This document shows, piece after piece, positions 19,256-32,368 of a stretch of 64,000 nt of DNA (within the stretch, counting starts at the first letter, position 1; every line of letters begins with the position of its first letter). The notes under the pieces were generated by a model, which was not told the DNA's origin, searched no databases, and saw nothing but the letters and a program-made list of their open reading frames with translations. Source of the stretch: Colletes latitarsis (Eukaryota; Arthropoda; Insecta; Hymenoptera; Colletidae); NCBI RefSeq assembly GCF_051014445.1, contig NC_135141.1:16368001-16432000 (forward strand). Reading direction: 5' to 3'. A program made the position numbers and the translations under genes.

Positions 19256-22200
19256 CTGCGCGAAACAGAGGTCAAACGATGTAGAAACTGGAACAAAGTA
19301 ATCGCAATGGGTGTTACCTTTGTCGACTACAGCGTCCTCTTCGAAATCGACCTTGATGAACGTGGACATGGTCACCTCGAAGATCTTGTTCTTGTCGGTA
19401 CTCGAGACTTCTATGGCTCTCTTCTTCCTACCAAAGCCTACTTGGCCGTTGCTGCATTCGATCTGCACCAGTCAAAATTCACAGGCTCAGTGGAAATCAG
19501 TTTTCTTGCTTCGTTACTTTCTTCATATACTCTTTGATCTATTCCATAAGTTGTTATTGTCGAATTGTGCATCAACACTAGAACTACCAAAGCAGTCAAA
19601 ATGATACATTCGTAATTTCTAATAAAACTTGTAAAAAATTCAATACAGTATAGTTCGACCACCTCAGGGAAAAATTTTAATGGGAGATTCTAGAAGCCAA
19701 AATAAAACGAAAATCAAGAAGACCAATTTGTTGATTGAAGTTTCGTTAAAAAGTTATTAACGTTTAAAGTTTCGCCTGTAGAACGACGATTTGCGAACAG
19801 CTGCGTATGCGTAATAGTGGTTCTCACTCACAAAACTGTAAGGTTGTCGATACGTCACTAAGTAGAGTTTCTCATGCTGAGTGCAAACCACTACTACAGG
19901 CGGAACTTTAAAAAAATAATAACTTTTCCAGAACGATTTGAAATTTTTGAATTTAATTGTTAATAACTTTTTAACGAAGCATCCATCAAGAAATTGGTAT
20001 TCTTGATTTTCGTCTTATTTTGCCCTCTAGAATCTCCCATTAAAATTTTTCCCAGGTGTGGCCAAACACCCTGTATAAATACTTATTTTCATTGCATTAT
20101 ACATTTCTTCACGTATCTATTGTTTTAATTTCTTTGGTAAAAATAAATACACCATAATTGTCAGTAGTTCTAATGTTAATCGCTGGATGGAATTATATAA
20201 AAATTCGTTATACAGATTAAAATAAAACTGTAAAACTCAAACATATTAAAATTTGAAGGAAAACAACATTGCGGAAGTATCTATTCTTGCTTCGTATGCA
20301 TAGATAATGAAATTGCAGTATTAAGTTTCCATGTAAGCAATAAACATGAACATATATTTAATTTAATAATTCTTATAGCTAGAAGGCTGTTCCATCAGAA
20401 TTGTTGCTATTTTCTTTCGAAGCAGACGTTGTTTCTCATCTAACATACTTTCCTGCAAAGCTCATATTTAAATATAAATAAATTGTACTACAAATTTGAA
20501 TTGTTTATAAATAGTAACTATGGAAAAGAAATATCATCGACTAAAACGTCAGTAAGATTCATAATTCTTGTCAGGCCTGTTCTTTTTTTTCTCCTGTAAT
20601 AAGAAAACTTAAAGAAACTACGTTTGTTTCAGAACATCCGCAACATAGTGATTAGTTTAGCAGAAATTTCGATTTCCAATACGTTCATATGCTACAATAT
20701 AGAAACATAATACGTCTCGTAGAAGGAAACAAGACGCATAGAAGACTTTCGTGGACAGAACTGATTTAAACGAAGCTGAAACAGTTTGCATGGACGTGAC
20801 ACTTGGAGAATCAACGTACCCCTTGGCACTTGTCCAAACAGACGTTTACGGTGCCACGAAACTGAACGTATGTGCTTTCCGGGAACTTGAATGCCCGGAA
20901 TTTCGCTGTCAGGAAGTCACCGTCCACGGTGTTAAAGTTCTCGAAGAGATAGGGATCCACGGAGCAGCTGAAGACAGATTATGCAGAACAATTACGTGGA
21001 TAGTGGATGAATTTACATCGTTTTTAAATCGAAGACTGTCTTATATATTATATTATTATATTATTAGATCGTCCAATAAGCTTGTACGCTTTTCATTGGA
21101 TGATTTTCTTCCAAAAAAGTAACTTTATTAATCCATATATGTGTACACGAATTAATTAATATTCCTTGGGTAGGCCATATTAGGTACACTTTTAGTTACA
21201 ATTAAAAATCTACAGATTTCAACAGTCTAGCCTATTCTGTATTAAATTCGAGTTATTTTGTTTACACCCTATAGTATTGTAATAAATATTTTTTTATTGG
21301 AATATTCACTATTGATGCGATGAATGTTTCTTTAGTTTGGTATATAATCAAAGATACTCCATTACAGACGCTAACAATTTAGATAAAAATTATCTAAAGT
21401 TTGTAATTATTGACTATTCCATATAAATTGAGTCTTTCGTTTTTAATAATATGAATATGCAAATGTTTTTAATTTTTTTAAGCATACAGAGCTCTTAATT
21501 TTTGGCTATTCTGTTTCAGGTATAACTAGACAATGGTTTATAGTGATTGTCGCTTACAGATTTGAAAAGTAATTCGAAAAGTTCCTGTTACCCGTTAATG
21601 ATGATAGTTTCTTCTTGCGATTTTGTGTCAGTAACCAACATGTAGCTGACCAGCAGACCATAAACAGGTGCGGAGTGGTTGTCCAAGAAGATTTCCATCT
21701 GCAGAGGCGTGCCTGGGCTGACATTCAACTCTCCGGTGACCAGAGTGCCGCCTTGCCTCACGCCAACCCCTAAAATGGGCACTGGCGCCGACTCGGAAAT
21801 TTCACCCCTGATCTCGACCATGCTGAAGCAATAAATAAACGACATGGATTAAATTTGTATACAACAGGAGCCACGAAATTTCTAAAAACATTACCTCAAT
21901 TGAACAATTTTTATATACAACGAATAAAGATGTTAAATTTCATTTGCAAATTTGCTTCTGTCTGTAATTACACAAATGAATTTACGCAATATGAAACGTA
22001 AATGTAAATATATAATATGTATATTTTATTATATTTTATTAATCTGGATTAATATAATTTTATAAATTGAGAATCTTTCGCGGCAGTGACGTCGAAACAA
22101 ATCGTATGCTTCCTATTGTGTAATCAGTTGCAAAAGTAAATAATAATAGATGAAATCAAACACGAGGTTTTCTAAGCAATACTCGTGCCAAATACCGTTG

Positions 22201-25200
22201 AATGTAATCGAATAGTCATGATTCGGGATCGCTATAAGAAATACAGAACGAAAGGAAATCGTTCGAAGAAATTTCCTTCGAATCTTTCCAATCGCGTTAC
22301 AATGAGGCTAGATTAACATTATAACGTTGCGTTGCATCTGGCGATCGGAACGAATGCAATTTCCGGGTAAAAACTACCGAACGAACGGCACCTCGCGACA
22401 CCGAATGACAAGATCGCGATGATCTACATGTTTTGGTGGACAGTTATAGGAAAACGGTGCACGACCTGGACCACTTTGAGGCTTAGTGTCTCCATTGACC
22501 TGAATCGCGGACGTGCTTCTGCAGAATCATTCGTCGTTTTCGCGGAATCATTCGTCCTGCAGATTGAACGATGAAGATTTATAAACGATATTAAAGTCAT
22601 GGAACGATGACGAAGGGGAGAGAAAAAAGGCAATAAAATTTCCCGTTTAGTCTCTAGCAAGCCAAACGATAACTACCAGGGCTGTTCGATAAATCGGTGA
22701 AAACCACATTAATAATGTACACCAAGAAATATTGTAATAAATACATTAATACAATAATAAATACATTTATTACAATATTTAAGTTGCAAAGGTCGATTAC
22801 AATAATTTTTGGTCATTATACATACCCCCGAATTCCTACGCATTTTCAAGAAAAAAATTCTTTACCGAAAATCAAATCTGAGACCAGGAATGCTTTCCTT
22901 CATGCATATCTTTAAAACGTCATAACTTCTGAACGGATTGAAGGATTTTAATGTTTAAAAAAACAATCAACGCGTATTTTAGTAGAGAATATGTAGAAAT
23001 TCTAAAAATATTCGAAAAGTTGGTCCTTGACCCTGGAAATTGAGAAAAACCCCATAAAAATGGTCCAATTTTCAAACAGCCATAACTGCTACAATAGTGA
23101 ATATATTTCAATGAAACTTTTTTCTGAAGTAGAGCTCATGGGTATCTATAAAAAAGTATTAGACAACTTTTCTGTAGGGCGTCAAACAAAATTACTACAA
23201 ATGAAAAAGGAATTTTTAAGAAAAATCGACAGGGCGTAGGTGCCTAAATTTTTTGACGAAAATGAAAAGTTTCAAATCATTCTGGAAAAATTATTTTCGG
23301 TTGTGGGGGTCAATTACAATCATTTTTGGTGAATATACATACCTTCGAAATCCTATTCACTTTCGAGAAAAAAATTCGAGGTGTGAAATTTTCCGACAAA
23401 ATTAAAAAAATTCAAATCGTTCTAAAAAAATTATTTTCAGTTGCAAAGGTCGATTACAATAATTTTTGGTCATTATACATACCTCCGAATTCCTACGCAC
23501 TTTCAAGAAAAAAATTCTTTACCGAAAATCAAATCTGAGACCAGGAATGCTTTCCTTCATGCATATCTTTAAAACGTCATAACTTCTGAACGGATTGAAG
23601 GATTTTAATGTTTAAAAAAGCAATCAACGCGTATTTTATTAGAGAATATGTAGAAATTCTAAAAATATTCGAAAAGTTGGTCCTTGACCCTGGAAAATGA
23701 GAAAAACCCCATAAAAATGGTCCAATTTTCAAACAGCCATAACTCCTACAATAGTGAATATATTTCAATGAAACTTTTTTCTGAAGTAGAGCTCATGGGT
23801 ACCTATAAAAAAGTATTAGACAACTTTTCTGTAGGGCGTCAAACAAAATTACTAAAAATGAAAAAGGAATTTTTAAGAAAAATCGACAGGGCGTAGGTGC
23901 CTAAATTTTTTGACGAAAATGAAAAGTTTCAAATCATTCTGGAAAAATTATTTTCGGTTGTGGGGGTCAATTACAATCATTTTTGGTGAATAGACATACC
24001 CCCGAAATCCTGCGCATTTTCGAGAAAAAAAATCGGTTATGTGCTGAAATACATTTATAAAAATATTATTTTGTTTGTAGTGGAAAGTATTGATTTCACT
24101 ATTACTAAACTATACAGGGTGTTCGGCCACCCCTGGGAAAAATTTTAATGGAGAATTCTAGGGGTCAAAATAAGACGAAAATCAAGAATACCAATTTGTT
24201 GATGAAGGCTTCGTTAAAAGTTATTAATAATTAAATTCTAAAATTTCAAATCGTTTAGGAAAAATTATTTTTGGTTGCGGGGATCAATTACAATCATTTT
24301 TGGTGAATATATATACCTCCAAAATCTTATCCACTTTTGAGAAAAAAAATCGAGTAGGTGTTGAAATTTTTCGGCAGAAAAGAAAAATTTAAAATCGTTC
24401 TAAAAAAATTATTTTCGGTTGCGGGGGTCAATTACAATCATTTTTGGTCATTAGACATACCCTCGAAATCCTACCCACTTTCGTAAAAAAAATTCGAGAA
24501 AGTGCCTAAATTTTACGGCGAAAAAAGAATTTTTCAAATTGTTCTAAAAGAATTATTTTTAGCTAGGGGAGTTAAATGCAATTATTTTTTGTGAATAGAC
24601 ATACCCCCGAAATCTTACGCACTTTCGAGAAAAAAATTCTTTTTATTACTTAATATACATTAAAAAATAACTTTTGAACAAAGCCTCCACCAACAAATTG
24701 GTATTGTTGATTTTCGTCTTATTTTGGCCTCTAGAATCCCCCATTAAAACTTTTCCTAGGGGTGGCCGAACGCCCTGTACATCACCTTTCTATTCCATTT
24801 GTACCAAAGTGTAATTTCTTCGTGCGTAAATAAATAAAGAAATAAATAATGCAAAACGGTAACACGAATGTTCTAGAACGTATGAAACAACCTAATGATA
24901 ATAATAATCTTTGGTGGATCGAATGGATGTAAATGAACGTCGCAATCGAGGAGTATTCGAAGTATTCTTCGACCGGTCGATCGTTCCTCAATGTAGTCGG
25001 CGATCCTTAATCTCGATGAACGCATCCGATCGGCTAGGTATGCAATTCCATCGACTTCGTGGAAGCAGAAACAGTTATCAAGATCGAGAAAGAATTTTCC
25101 CGGTGGTGCGTGGCTCGCGACCCCGCGGTATCAGCCGCGCGCGATAATTCAACAATAAAGGCTTGTTACGGCTTCCTGGTCGAGAGGCGACATCGTGGAT

Positions 25201-28200
25201 CCCAAGGAATCCGCGGGACAGCCGGCGCGAGCTACGATCGATTAGTGCCAATAAATTAGCTTAGCCGCAAAACAGGAACGACGAAAAAAAAGTTACGTCA
25301 CGAGTCCCTTGCTCGTGTCTTGGGAGTATACTCGAAGAATGTCGCCACGGCGAGAAGTGACTTTCGTCGACGGGAAACAGGAAGAGAGGCCCACGCGTGA
25401 CAGCCGTCCGTTCCTCGGCAAGCTAAAATTGCATTACGACTTTTCTACCATCTGTTCAAGAGCTGCCGGTATGCAAACACGCGTAAATCGTAATTTGGCA
25501 ACCGATCGCTTGGGAAAACGTGTCGTTTCGAAGAGTTTCTGCAGAGTTCCGTGTCTTCTCGATGGTTTGCCAACGAACCGGGACTCGAAGAAGAAAACCT
25601 TAAGCAAGAATGTTACGAGGGTCGTTCAATAAGTCCTTAGAAAAAGATAGAAAAACAAATTATTTTAAGTAGATTTTTCAACATAATCTCCTTTTAGCTC
25701 TGTACACTTTCCAAGCGTTTCTCCAACATTTTCGAGCCATCTAAAAAGTAAGATTTCGGAAGGTTCTCAAAATAGGCATCTGTTTGGACGGCATTTTTTT
25801 AAGTTTGGAAATAAAAAAAGTCACTGGGGGCCAAATCCGGTGAATACGGTGTATGTTGTAATAATTTGAACTTTAATTCCATGACTTTGGAATCGAAACT
25901 GCACAGGTGTGCACTTGTGCATTGTTTTGATGCAAGAGGAAGTTTCTTGTTTCGATCGACAATAAAAATGAAACCACATGGTGGATATAACTGAGACTTT
26001 GACAGCTGTCTAGTGAGTCATGATGCTTACTAAAAACAAACCATTTTCGATGCTACGAGCGCCAGCACTTGGATTTCCTAAGGACGTATTGAACGATCCT
26101 CGTAGCTGGAAGAAATATAGGGGTTTTCAGTAAGAATGTTAGAAATTTCAATTGTCATACCCTGAATAGTTGCTCGACGCTTTGGAATTATTAAATCACA
26201 TGTCTTTGAGATTTTTTTACAATCTTAACTTAAATAGGATACCCTGTATACTAAAATACTCTTACTCAATTTAAATTGAATCGGTGTGTTATATATACAG
26301 GGTGTTCGGTCACCCCTAGGAAAATTTTTAATGACGAAAATGAAGAATACCAATTTGTTGATGGAGGCTTCGTTAAAAAGTTATTAACAATTAAATTCAA
26401 AAATTTCAAATTATTCTAAAAAAATTATTTTCTGTTGCGGGGGTCAATTACAATCATTTTTGGTCATTAGACATACCCTCGAAATCCTACGCACTTTCGA
26501 GAAAAAAATTCCTTACCGAAAATCTAATGTGAAGCCAGAAATTTCATGCATATCTTTAAAACGTCATAACTTCTGAACGAATTGAAGGATTTTAATGTTT
26601 AAAAAAGCAATCAATGCGTATTTTAGTAGAGAATATGTAGAAATTCTAAAAATATTCGAAAAGCTGGTCCTTGACCCCGCAAAATGAGAAAAACCCCATA
26701 AAAGTGGTCCAATTTTCAAACAGCCATAACTCCTACAATAGTGAATATATTTCAATGAAACTTTTTTCTGAAATAGAGCCCATGGGCACCTACAAAAAAG
26801 TATTAGACAACTTTTCTGTAGGGCGTCAAACAGAATTACTAAAAATGAAAAAGGAATTTTTAAGAAAAATCGACACGTAGGTGCTGAAATTTTTCGGCCA
26901 AAAACAATTTTTTCAAATCGTTCTAAAAAAATTATTTCCGGTTGCAGGGGTCAATTACAATCATTTTTGGTGAATAGACATACCCCCAAAATCCTGCGCA
27001 TTTTCGAGAAAAAAAATTCAGTACGGGTGAAACTTTAAACGTTAATAACTTTTTAACGAAGCCTCAATCAACAAATTAGTATTCTTGATTTTCGTTTTAT
27101 TTTGGCCTCTAGAATCCCCCATTAAAATTTTTCCCAGAGGTGGCCGAACACCCTGTATAAGGTTCAGGATTCCTATTTCTTTTGAAAACTGTAATGTTTT
27201 TTTGCACGATTCAACGTGATTTAGTTGTTTGATAGTTTTTGGTAGGGTGAGTTTTTATCTTGTTTCTTCGTATTTTTGACATTTGTTAAAATGTGATTGC
27301 TTGTTAGGGTCGAGTTGCAGTTTTTGCAATTTGGTTTTGCTTCTGTCGATATCAAATATGAACGTGTTAATTTATTTACTTTGATTTTTCACAAGTTGTT
27401 ATTACTTCAAAAAATATCTAAATATATGTATTTTATGTTATATATTCAGACAGTTTCATATGTGTATGTATTAATTAGGAAAAGTGAAACCAAATTGGAA
27501 GTCATACTTGCACAGTCATATGGATGCAAAGTAGAAGAACGCGTTATTGTTCCCATCTAACAATAATTACATGGTACTTTAGGTTTTCTCGATTTGAAGC
27601 CCCAATTCATCTGCCTGTTAATTTCTCCGTTAATTATTTCGTGGACGGTTCGATGTCCAGAAAAGAAGACGATGAAACAAAATATAGCTGAGGCCAATCT
27701 TAATTATGTTTACATTTTAGACTCATATTCAATAACTTCATTTTTCGGAGAAGCGATAACGATAGATTTTTTTAGCAAAACTGAGCATTTTTTAACATAC
27801 TTCTTTAGTATCAAAATTCTTGTTCAATTTGAATAACATTTCGTGCACTTTGTTCGATTGATGGTCAATAAACTCATACAATTCGTCGTTTAATGTACAA
27901 ATTCGAAGCCACTAGTTCGGTTGTTGATTAACACGTTTTGACACGTCAACGTATTGCAAGAAGACAGTATTGCTACTGTAAGGAAAGATTATTGAAAATC
28001 CAAATTGATCGATTCTGCAATGTTTATACTCAAGAGTTAGGTATTCCTTAAATTTTCGTGTGGCGAATTCCGCGAATGGACGTAATTTTATCGCGGCAAG
28101 TATAATTAAATTACACTTTGGCCAACTCTATTCGTGGCTTTGAAAACACTTTGGCAGGATTATTAGTATTCTATAGGTGACATTTACATGTTGGAGGCGT

Positions 28201-31200
28201 GTAAACCGATCCTCTTGAATGGGTTCTCGCCGACCAGCTGGAGCTTTTTGCCACGGTTACGCGGAGAGTACGAATGACTCGCGAAGTGAGTTTTACCGAG
28301 CGCGCGGGAAAAAGGAAGGTAGACTCTCTGACGCGACATATCCGAGGCTAAAATTACATTTCAGGTTTCCCAGCACCTGCGCGCTATAGTCTCCATGAAT
28401 AAATGGATCGTAAAGCAGCGAGTCGACTCTATGATCGCAACCTTTGAAACGTTCGAAAGAAAGATGGCCGAATTTATAACTCTTTTGGTATCAAACATTT
28501 TAAGAAGGTATCGTTTTATAAGTTTCAAAGTATCATGAAAGTACAATTATTTATGGCAAATGTTATAAGAAAGTCGTGAAACTAGTAGATGAAATGAATT
28601 GGAACTCGCTGCCTTCAAACGATTTCAACTTTTAAACAATTGTGTGAAACGTACAAAAACTGTTTTTAAAAAGAAATTTATATTAATATAGTGTGTAGAA
28701 AAATCTTATTGGAATCTTGATAACTAGACTACGGATCTTCATACTTTTATTAATAAAGTTAATGAAATGGGAGCGTTTGTAGAGGGTTGTTTCAATCCCT
28801 AAATATAATAATTCGTATTTTACTTTAAGTGTCTTATATTTTTTCGTATTAAGTGCATTTTTGAGAATGAAAATTTCCTATAAATGTATAAACATCCGCA
28901 GTCTATTAATAACAATGATGTCTTTGCAACACTTGAATATGTTTAAAATTGTACACTGTCAACAAGGTATGTACCTACGACCATAAGTGACATTATATTT
29001 ATAGAGAGTAGTGCACACTTTTTTTCATCATTTTAGATGAGCATAGAAGTAAGTTATAGGGAATCCCAGTGTCTACACTTAGTTTATAATTAATTGTTGA
29101 CATCGGTGTTCTTGAAAATATAGTTGATTAAAAGAAAAATTAATTTTTTCAGAAAATAATATTGAAAATAATGAAAAATTTGTCTCATATTATTACTGTA
29201 ATATATTCTCGAGTTTCTAAAATCATTAAGTATTTCGAATAACGGACAACTATTTTAAACGAATACGTCTCAATAGCCTCGCCTTGTCTACTCGAAGGGT
29301 TAACGAACGTGTCGGCTCGTTAACATATTTGGTAAAGGCGCGGTTAATTATTGACTTAACACAGCAGGTATCTCTCGTTGTCCTCGTTCTTTCCAGAATT
29401 CATATCGATTTGCAAATCCAAGCGAAAACGGTATTTTTGTTAAGGTGACCCTCTCATTTAGAAGTTCAAAAATATCGATTCTTCTTTTATCACATTTTCT
29501 TAAAGTTTCAGATTTTAAAAACACCACAAGAACCGTTACAAATTAGAATCGAACCAAGGACATTGAAAATTAAACTATTAACACCTATGTAAATATTGTA
29601 AATAGTATCGAACCATCTATTTACTAAATAAAACGGTTCCACGAATGTTTTATTTAGTAAAATAGAAAGCACACTACTATTTACACTCTTGAATTTATTT
29701 ACAATATTTACATTGGTGCTAACAGTTTAACTTCAAAATGGTACAGTCCGTATGGTGTTCGTTCTTATTCTAGCCTCTAAAAATTCATGTCCCGCGTTTT
29801 TAAACCTATTCCAAAATAGGTGGAGATTTGCAAACGCCAATCAACGCCTGCCCATCCCTTGTGGGCTAGTCCTCAAATATTCAAAATCCCACCCACTGAG
29901 AGGACAGGTATGGTCCCGAAGGATGGTTCCCGTACGGCGTTATGGTACGGCAATTTGTATTGTACTGAGGTGTACGCTAAATTGATATCTTGTTCACTAA
30001 CTGTGGTCCGCTAATAAATGTTGGGAATTCCCAACAACGAACACAGTGGGAGCCTACACTTTCCAAACATTAATATGGTTTCTCTTTTCTAGTTTATATT
30101 ATACTAAAATAAAATAGAAAACCTTATGCGAGTTGTTCGTGTATTGTTTTTGTTATTATCGTTTAAAAATCATAGATTCTATTGTTCCGTCTTCGACGCT
30201 TTGTCTGACCAGGTACAGTTTCACTGCTGTCAGCCTATAAATTCTCGAGCGATTGCGAAACGGTGTGTTCGCCCGCGAGCCCCTCGAATGAAAGGCAGGC
30301 TTCGTGGCGGATCTTAACTATTACTTTTCGACGCCACTTACTGTCTACTAGAGTCTATTAGGTGAAGCTGTCCTCGACGGAAAGACGCAACTGTTGCCCG
30401 TGCAGAATCGGTCAGCCGCGTGCAACAGCTGTTCCGTGTTCTTTGACGCCGTACTCGCGAACGGTGCAGCAAATAATCGACATCTGAAACAAGTATTAAC
30501 GCAACGAGAACTCACTCGGGTTCCTGAAAGCCCGCTGGAAACACGCTGCGCCGAACCGTGGTGTGATTGGACGCGATCGAGATTCCAGGCTTCACCAAGA
30601 CCTCGGTGATAACACACTTCACCGTGAACGTGTGCTTGCTCGAATCAGCGGGCTCCTCCACTATTATCCGATGGAAGTATACCTTCTGACCCTGCACAAT
30701 GCAATTACACGTCTGCAGTTTGACTCGAATCCACGGGTATCCTCCTACGCGAGGGAAACAATGGAAACGAGTCGCGACAACTTGGGTCGATGCGGACGAG
30801 CGACTTTTTCACGCTAGATCACGTATGTCTCTCTTCGTTTATTCGATTGCAAACAACGAATGTATAATCGCGTGGTAAAAAATTAAACGTAAATAATCAG
30901 CAACGTTCGACTCAGTTTAGAGCTACTTCCTTTCCTTTCTTTCCCTTGCGATACAAAATTTTCTTTTCTCTTCTTATGTATTTTTCTAATCACGTTTTAT
31001 TTACTATTTTTATACGATTATTATCATATTTTATTTTATCTTGTCAGGTTGAAGATCCCTCGAATAAATTTCGAAACGTTCACGTTTCAAGGGAGTATTC
31101 TGCTCTAGAATGCAATTTTTTCATGATACTTTGGACATTTTTAGCGGGAAAGGTAAAATAGTTTTGTACCCAATTTAAATACGTAAATCTAGATCTGTGT

Positions 31201-32144
31201 TTGAAGAATATTCATAATTTTTTTCATATAAAAATATTGAATATTTTAGAGAGTCCTTCAAGAAAAAGATGAGTTTATGGTTGCTACGAAAGTCAACAAG
31301 CATATTAATCAGTATGGACGTGATCATAGCCGGAACTAGAATAATACACTTTAAAGCCAAAGAATCTATTCTCTGTGTTTTACAAAATGTTTAACGTACT
31401 AACGAAAATAGTAAAAACACGTGTGCTGAAAATTTCCTCCAAATTTATCAATCGGTCCAGTAGGACTTGAGCTATCATGGCAACCATTTCGAAAAAGTTT
31501 TACATTACCATTGAAAGGTGTAACAACAAATAAGATTCCAGACTAGAATACCTCCTTAAATTAAATTTCACAAATATTGGGTTTTTTGTGTTCTTCAGTT
31601 ACGAGTGAAAGTTCTCTGTCGTATAATATGCAGAAGAAACATTTTGTCCCGTGGCTTGTTAATAATTTGAGAAGGAAATGGCGTCTGTAATGGAGTCGCG
31701 TAAGTCACCATCGCGATCGACCATCGACTTTAAATTCTACATTTTAATTATTCGGAAGTTGTAGCTGTCCCGTCGCGTTATCGGCAATCAGACCTCGTAA
31801 TTATGTCCTACCGTGACTTTGTTCACGACCTTCGTGATACCGCATCGTAATATGTCCTCCTCCAGGAGCGATAATCGGAACGTGGCGACACCGTTGCTCA
31901 GCCGGGCTTTGCAAGCTTCGTCTGCAAAAGAAGATACGTTTCAGTGTGCAAAATACGCGAAACACCGCTTCCCGTTTATATTTCACTGGCACGCCGGTAA
32001 TGCTGTGGTTCTGCGTAGACAGAAACACGAATCGATCTTTACCTGGAAAGTCCTTCAGCTGCTGGAGATATATACTCGCCTGTGGACTGCTCCTCACGAT
32101 GTCGACCTCCATCCACTGCTCGGAGCATCTCACTTTGCTCTGAA
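19011..32144 (-). CDS. ZP-domain transmembrane protein, C-terminal part, 7 exons
   Basis: In transcription order the exons are 32144-32043, 31921-31812, 30691-30516, 21822-21592, 20967-20820, 19462-19318, 19255-19011. All junctions are GT-AG and keep frame, for 384 residues plus stop. The protein shows a ZP module with cysteines at the expected spacing (VRCSEQW, EACKA, LRCG, VKCV, NGCSV, VCLDKC, IECSNG), a furin-type RKKR just after it, and a hydrophobic C-terminal stretch (MPFAIVLVLLCVC). ZP proteins polymerise into apical extracellular matrix in insects (cuticle, sensory and tracheal caps). Furin cleavage releasing the ectodomain from its membrane tail is the family rule. Possible relatives are the PAN-ZP proteins such as NompA; I could not decide which. 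The upstream exons are not recognised. Confidence 0.9.
19318..19462 (-). CDS. ZP protein exon 6 in window: last ZP cysteine and furin site
   Basis: Acceptor GGTGCAG, donor GTAACA. It encodes IECSNGQVGFGRKKRAIEVS through FIKVDFEEDAVVDK. RKKR is the consensus cleavage site that follows ZP modules and precedes the membrane anchor. Confidence 0.92.
19644..20075 (+). repeat. CAGGG-TIR repeat, copy 4 (short, 432 bp)
   Basis: Diverged left end TACAGTATAGTTCGACCACC and right end GGCCAAACACCCTGTA. The centre is a near-palindrome bounded by TTTCGCCTGTAG and CTACAGGCGGAACTTT, as in copy 3. It lies in a ZP-gene intron. Confidence 0.8.
20076..20819. other. ZP-gene intron, nothing recognised
   Basis: AT-rich intron sequence. 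Confidence 0.45.
20820..20967 (-). CDS. ZP protein exon 5 in window
   Basis: Acceptor CTTCAG, donor GTACGT. It encodes CSVDPYLFENFNTVDGDFLT through a VQFRGTVNVCLDKCQG segment, the ZP-C core with three cysteines. The opposite strand also carries an open frame (20751-21122), which is a shadow. Confidence 0.92.
20968..21591. other. ZP-gene intron, nothing recognised
   Basis: AT-rich intron sequence without repeat termini. Confidence 0.45.
21592..21822 (-). CDS. ZP protein exon 4 in window
   Basis: It is reached across an 8.7-kb intron full of mobile elements; acceptor TGCTTCAG, donor GTAACA. It encodes MVEIRGEISESAPVPILGVG, then the ZP-C start (GTPLQMEIFLDNHSAPVYG) to IIING. The in-frame Met near its start is not an initiator: the coding sequence reads through from the preceding exon. 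Confidence 0.92.
21823..22785. other. ZP-gene large intron, left part
   Basis: AT-rich, then moderately GC-rich at 22200-22520. Ends in an ATTGTAATAAATACATTAAT-type local repeat (22729-22780) at the edge of repeat copy 5. Confidence 0.4.
22786..24050 (+). repeat. CAGGG-TIR repeat family, copy 5 (both ends missing)
   Basis: Interior modules only. The 650-bp unit (GACCAGGAATGCTTTCCTTC to AAAAATCGACAGGGCG) occurs twice in tandem, at about 22790-23430 and 23440-24000, very alike. No terminus on either side. Confidence 0.85.
24113..24779 (+). repeat. CAGGG-TIR repeat, copy 6 (complete)
   Basis: TACAGGGTGTTCGGCCACCC on the left, GGTGGCCGAACGCCCTGTA on the right. It has three short (about 120 bp) modules and no long module. 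Only the left flank keeps an extra TA. Confidence 0.88.
24780..25611. other. ZP-gene intron with a GC-rich island
   Basis: 24940-25600 is GC-rich with open frames on the + strand (24911-25147, 25309-25632), but there are no family resemblances or convincing splice pairs. Possible regulatory DNA. Confidence 0.35.
25612..26105 (-). pseudogene. Internally deleted mariner with TIRs and transposase C-terminal remnant
   Basis: The ends ACGAGGGTCGTTCAATAAGT and its inverted partner (ACGTATTGAACGATCCTCGT) bound about 490 bp. On the minus strand, degraded mariner motifs can be read: HQNNAQVHTC (second catalytic Asp region, Asp changed to Asn), VQTDAYFENLPKSYFLDGSK and LKGDYVEK. Non-functional. Confidence 0.75.
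26294..27159 (+). repeat. CAGGG-TIR repeat, copy 7 (complete, 862 bp)
   Basis: TACAGGGTGTTCGGTCACCC at 26296 and GGTGGCCGAACACCCTGTA to 27157, each beside TA. It contains one long module and two short ones. Confidence 0.9.
27160..29571. other. ZP-gene large intron, mostly unassigned
   Basis: AT-rich with a GC-rich patch at 28200-28400. Open frames such as 27297-27560 and 27594-27836 have AT-rich composition and no recognisable motif. Confidence 0.4.
29572..29732. repeat. Palindromic MITE-like hairpin, 160 bp
   Basis: The left arm CACCTATGTAAATATTGTAA pairs with the right arm TTACAATATTTACATTGGTG. The centre (TTTACTAAATAAAACGG against GTTTTATTTAGTAAA) is also self-complementary. Confidence 0.6.
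29733..30515. other. ZP-gene intron with retroelement-like patch
   Basis: Includes the 18-bp perfect palindrome TGTTGGGAATTCCCAACA at 30019-30036, whose halves look like the TG...CA ends of an LTR. No protein motif was found in the surrounding frames. Confidence 0.3.
30516..30691 (-). CDS. ZP protein exon 3 in window
   Basis: Acceptor TTGTGCAG, donor GTGAGT. It encodes GQKVYFHRIIVEEPADSSKH, then TFTVKCVITEVLVKPG and a linker. It ends in phase 2 (GA), completed by C from the next exon. It spans the end of ZP-N and the inter-domain linker. Confidence 0.9.
30692..31811. other. ZP-gene intron, nothing recognised
   Basis: AT-rich intron; no repeat terminus or coding signal. Confidence 0.45.
31812..31921 (-). 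CDS. ZP protein exon 2 in window
   Basis: It follows a 121-bp intron; acceptor TTTTGCAG, donor GTAGGA. It encodes DEACKARLSNGVATFRLSLL, then LRCGITKVVNKVT, the ZP-N domain with two conserved cysteines. Confidence 0.9.
32043..32144 (-). CDS. ZP protein exon: start of ZP module
   Basis: On the minus strand the acceptor is GTTTCAG and the donor is GTAAAG. It enters with two bases of a split codon. It encodes QSKVRCSEQWMEVDIVR, then a YLQQLKDFP segment, the first ZP beta-strands and the first conserved cysteine. Confidence 0.87.
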
Positions 32145-32368
32145 CTGAAACGAACAAGCGAGAGAAAATATCAGAATTTGTCGCGTAAACGGTTTTCGAT
32201 TTTAAGGGGCCTTTCTACTTTGTGGGATTTAAAAAATCGAATTTTTTTTATGGGTTTTCTTTTAGTATGTTGTCTCGAAAATATACCTACCGACTATTAA
32301 ATTGAAATTCAGAAAACTAACGAAGTTATAGGCTGCTGAAATGTACCACGCGCAGGTATATTAACTGG

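Noticed and set aside
20751..21122. 123-codon plus-strand frame
   Set aside because: It lies antisense over ZP exon 20820-20967 and adjoining intron; the minus strand gives the clear conserved protein.
21588..21845. Met near 21821 as the start of the ZP protein
   Set aside because: The codon is formed just inside an exon with a good acceptor, and conserved ZP-N exons join upstream in frame.
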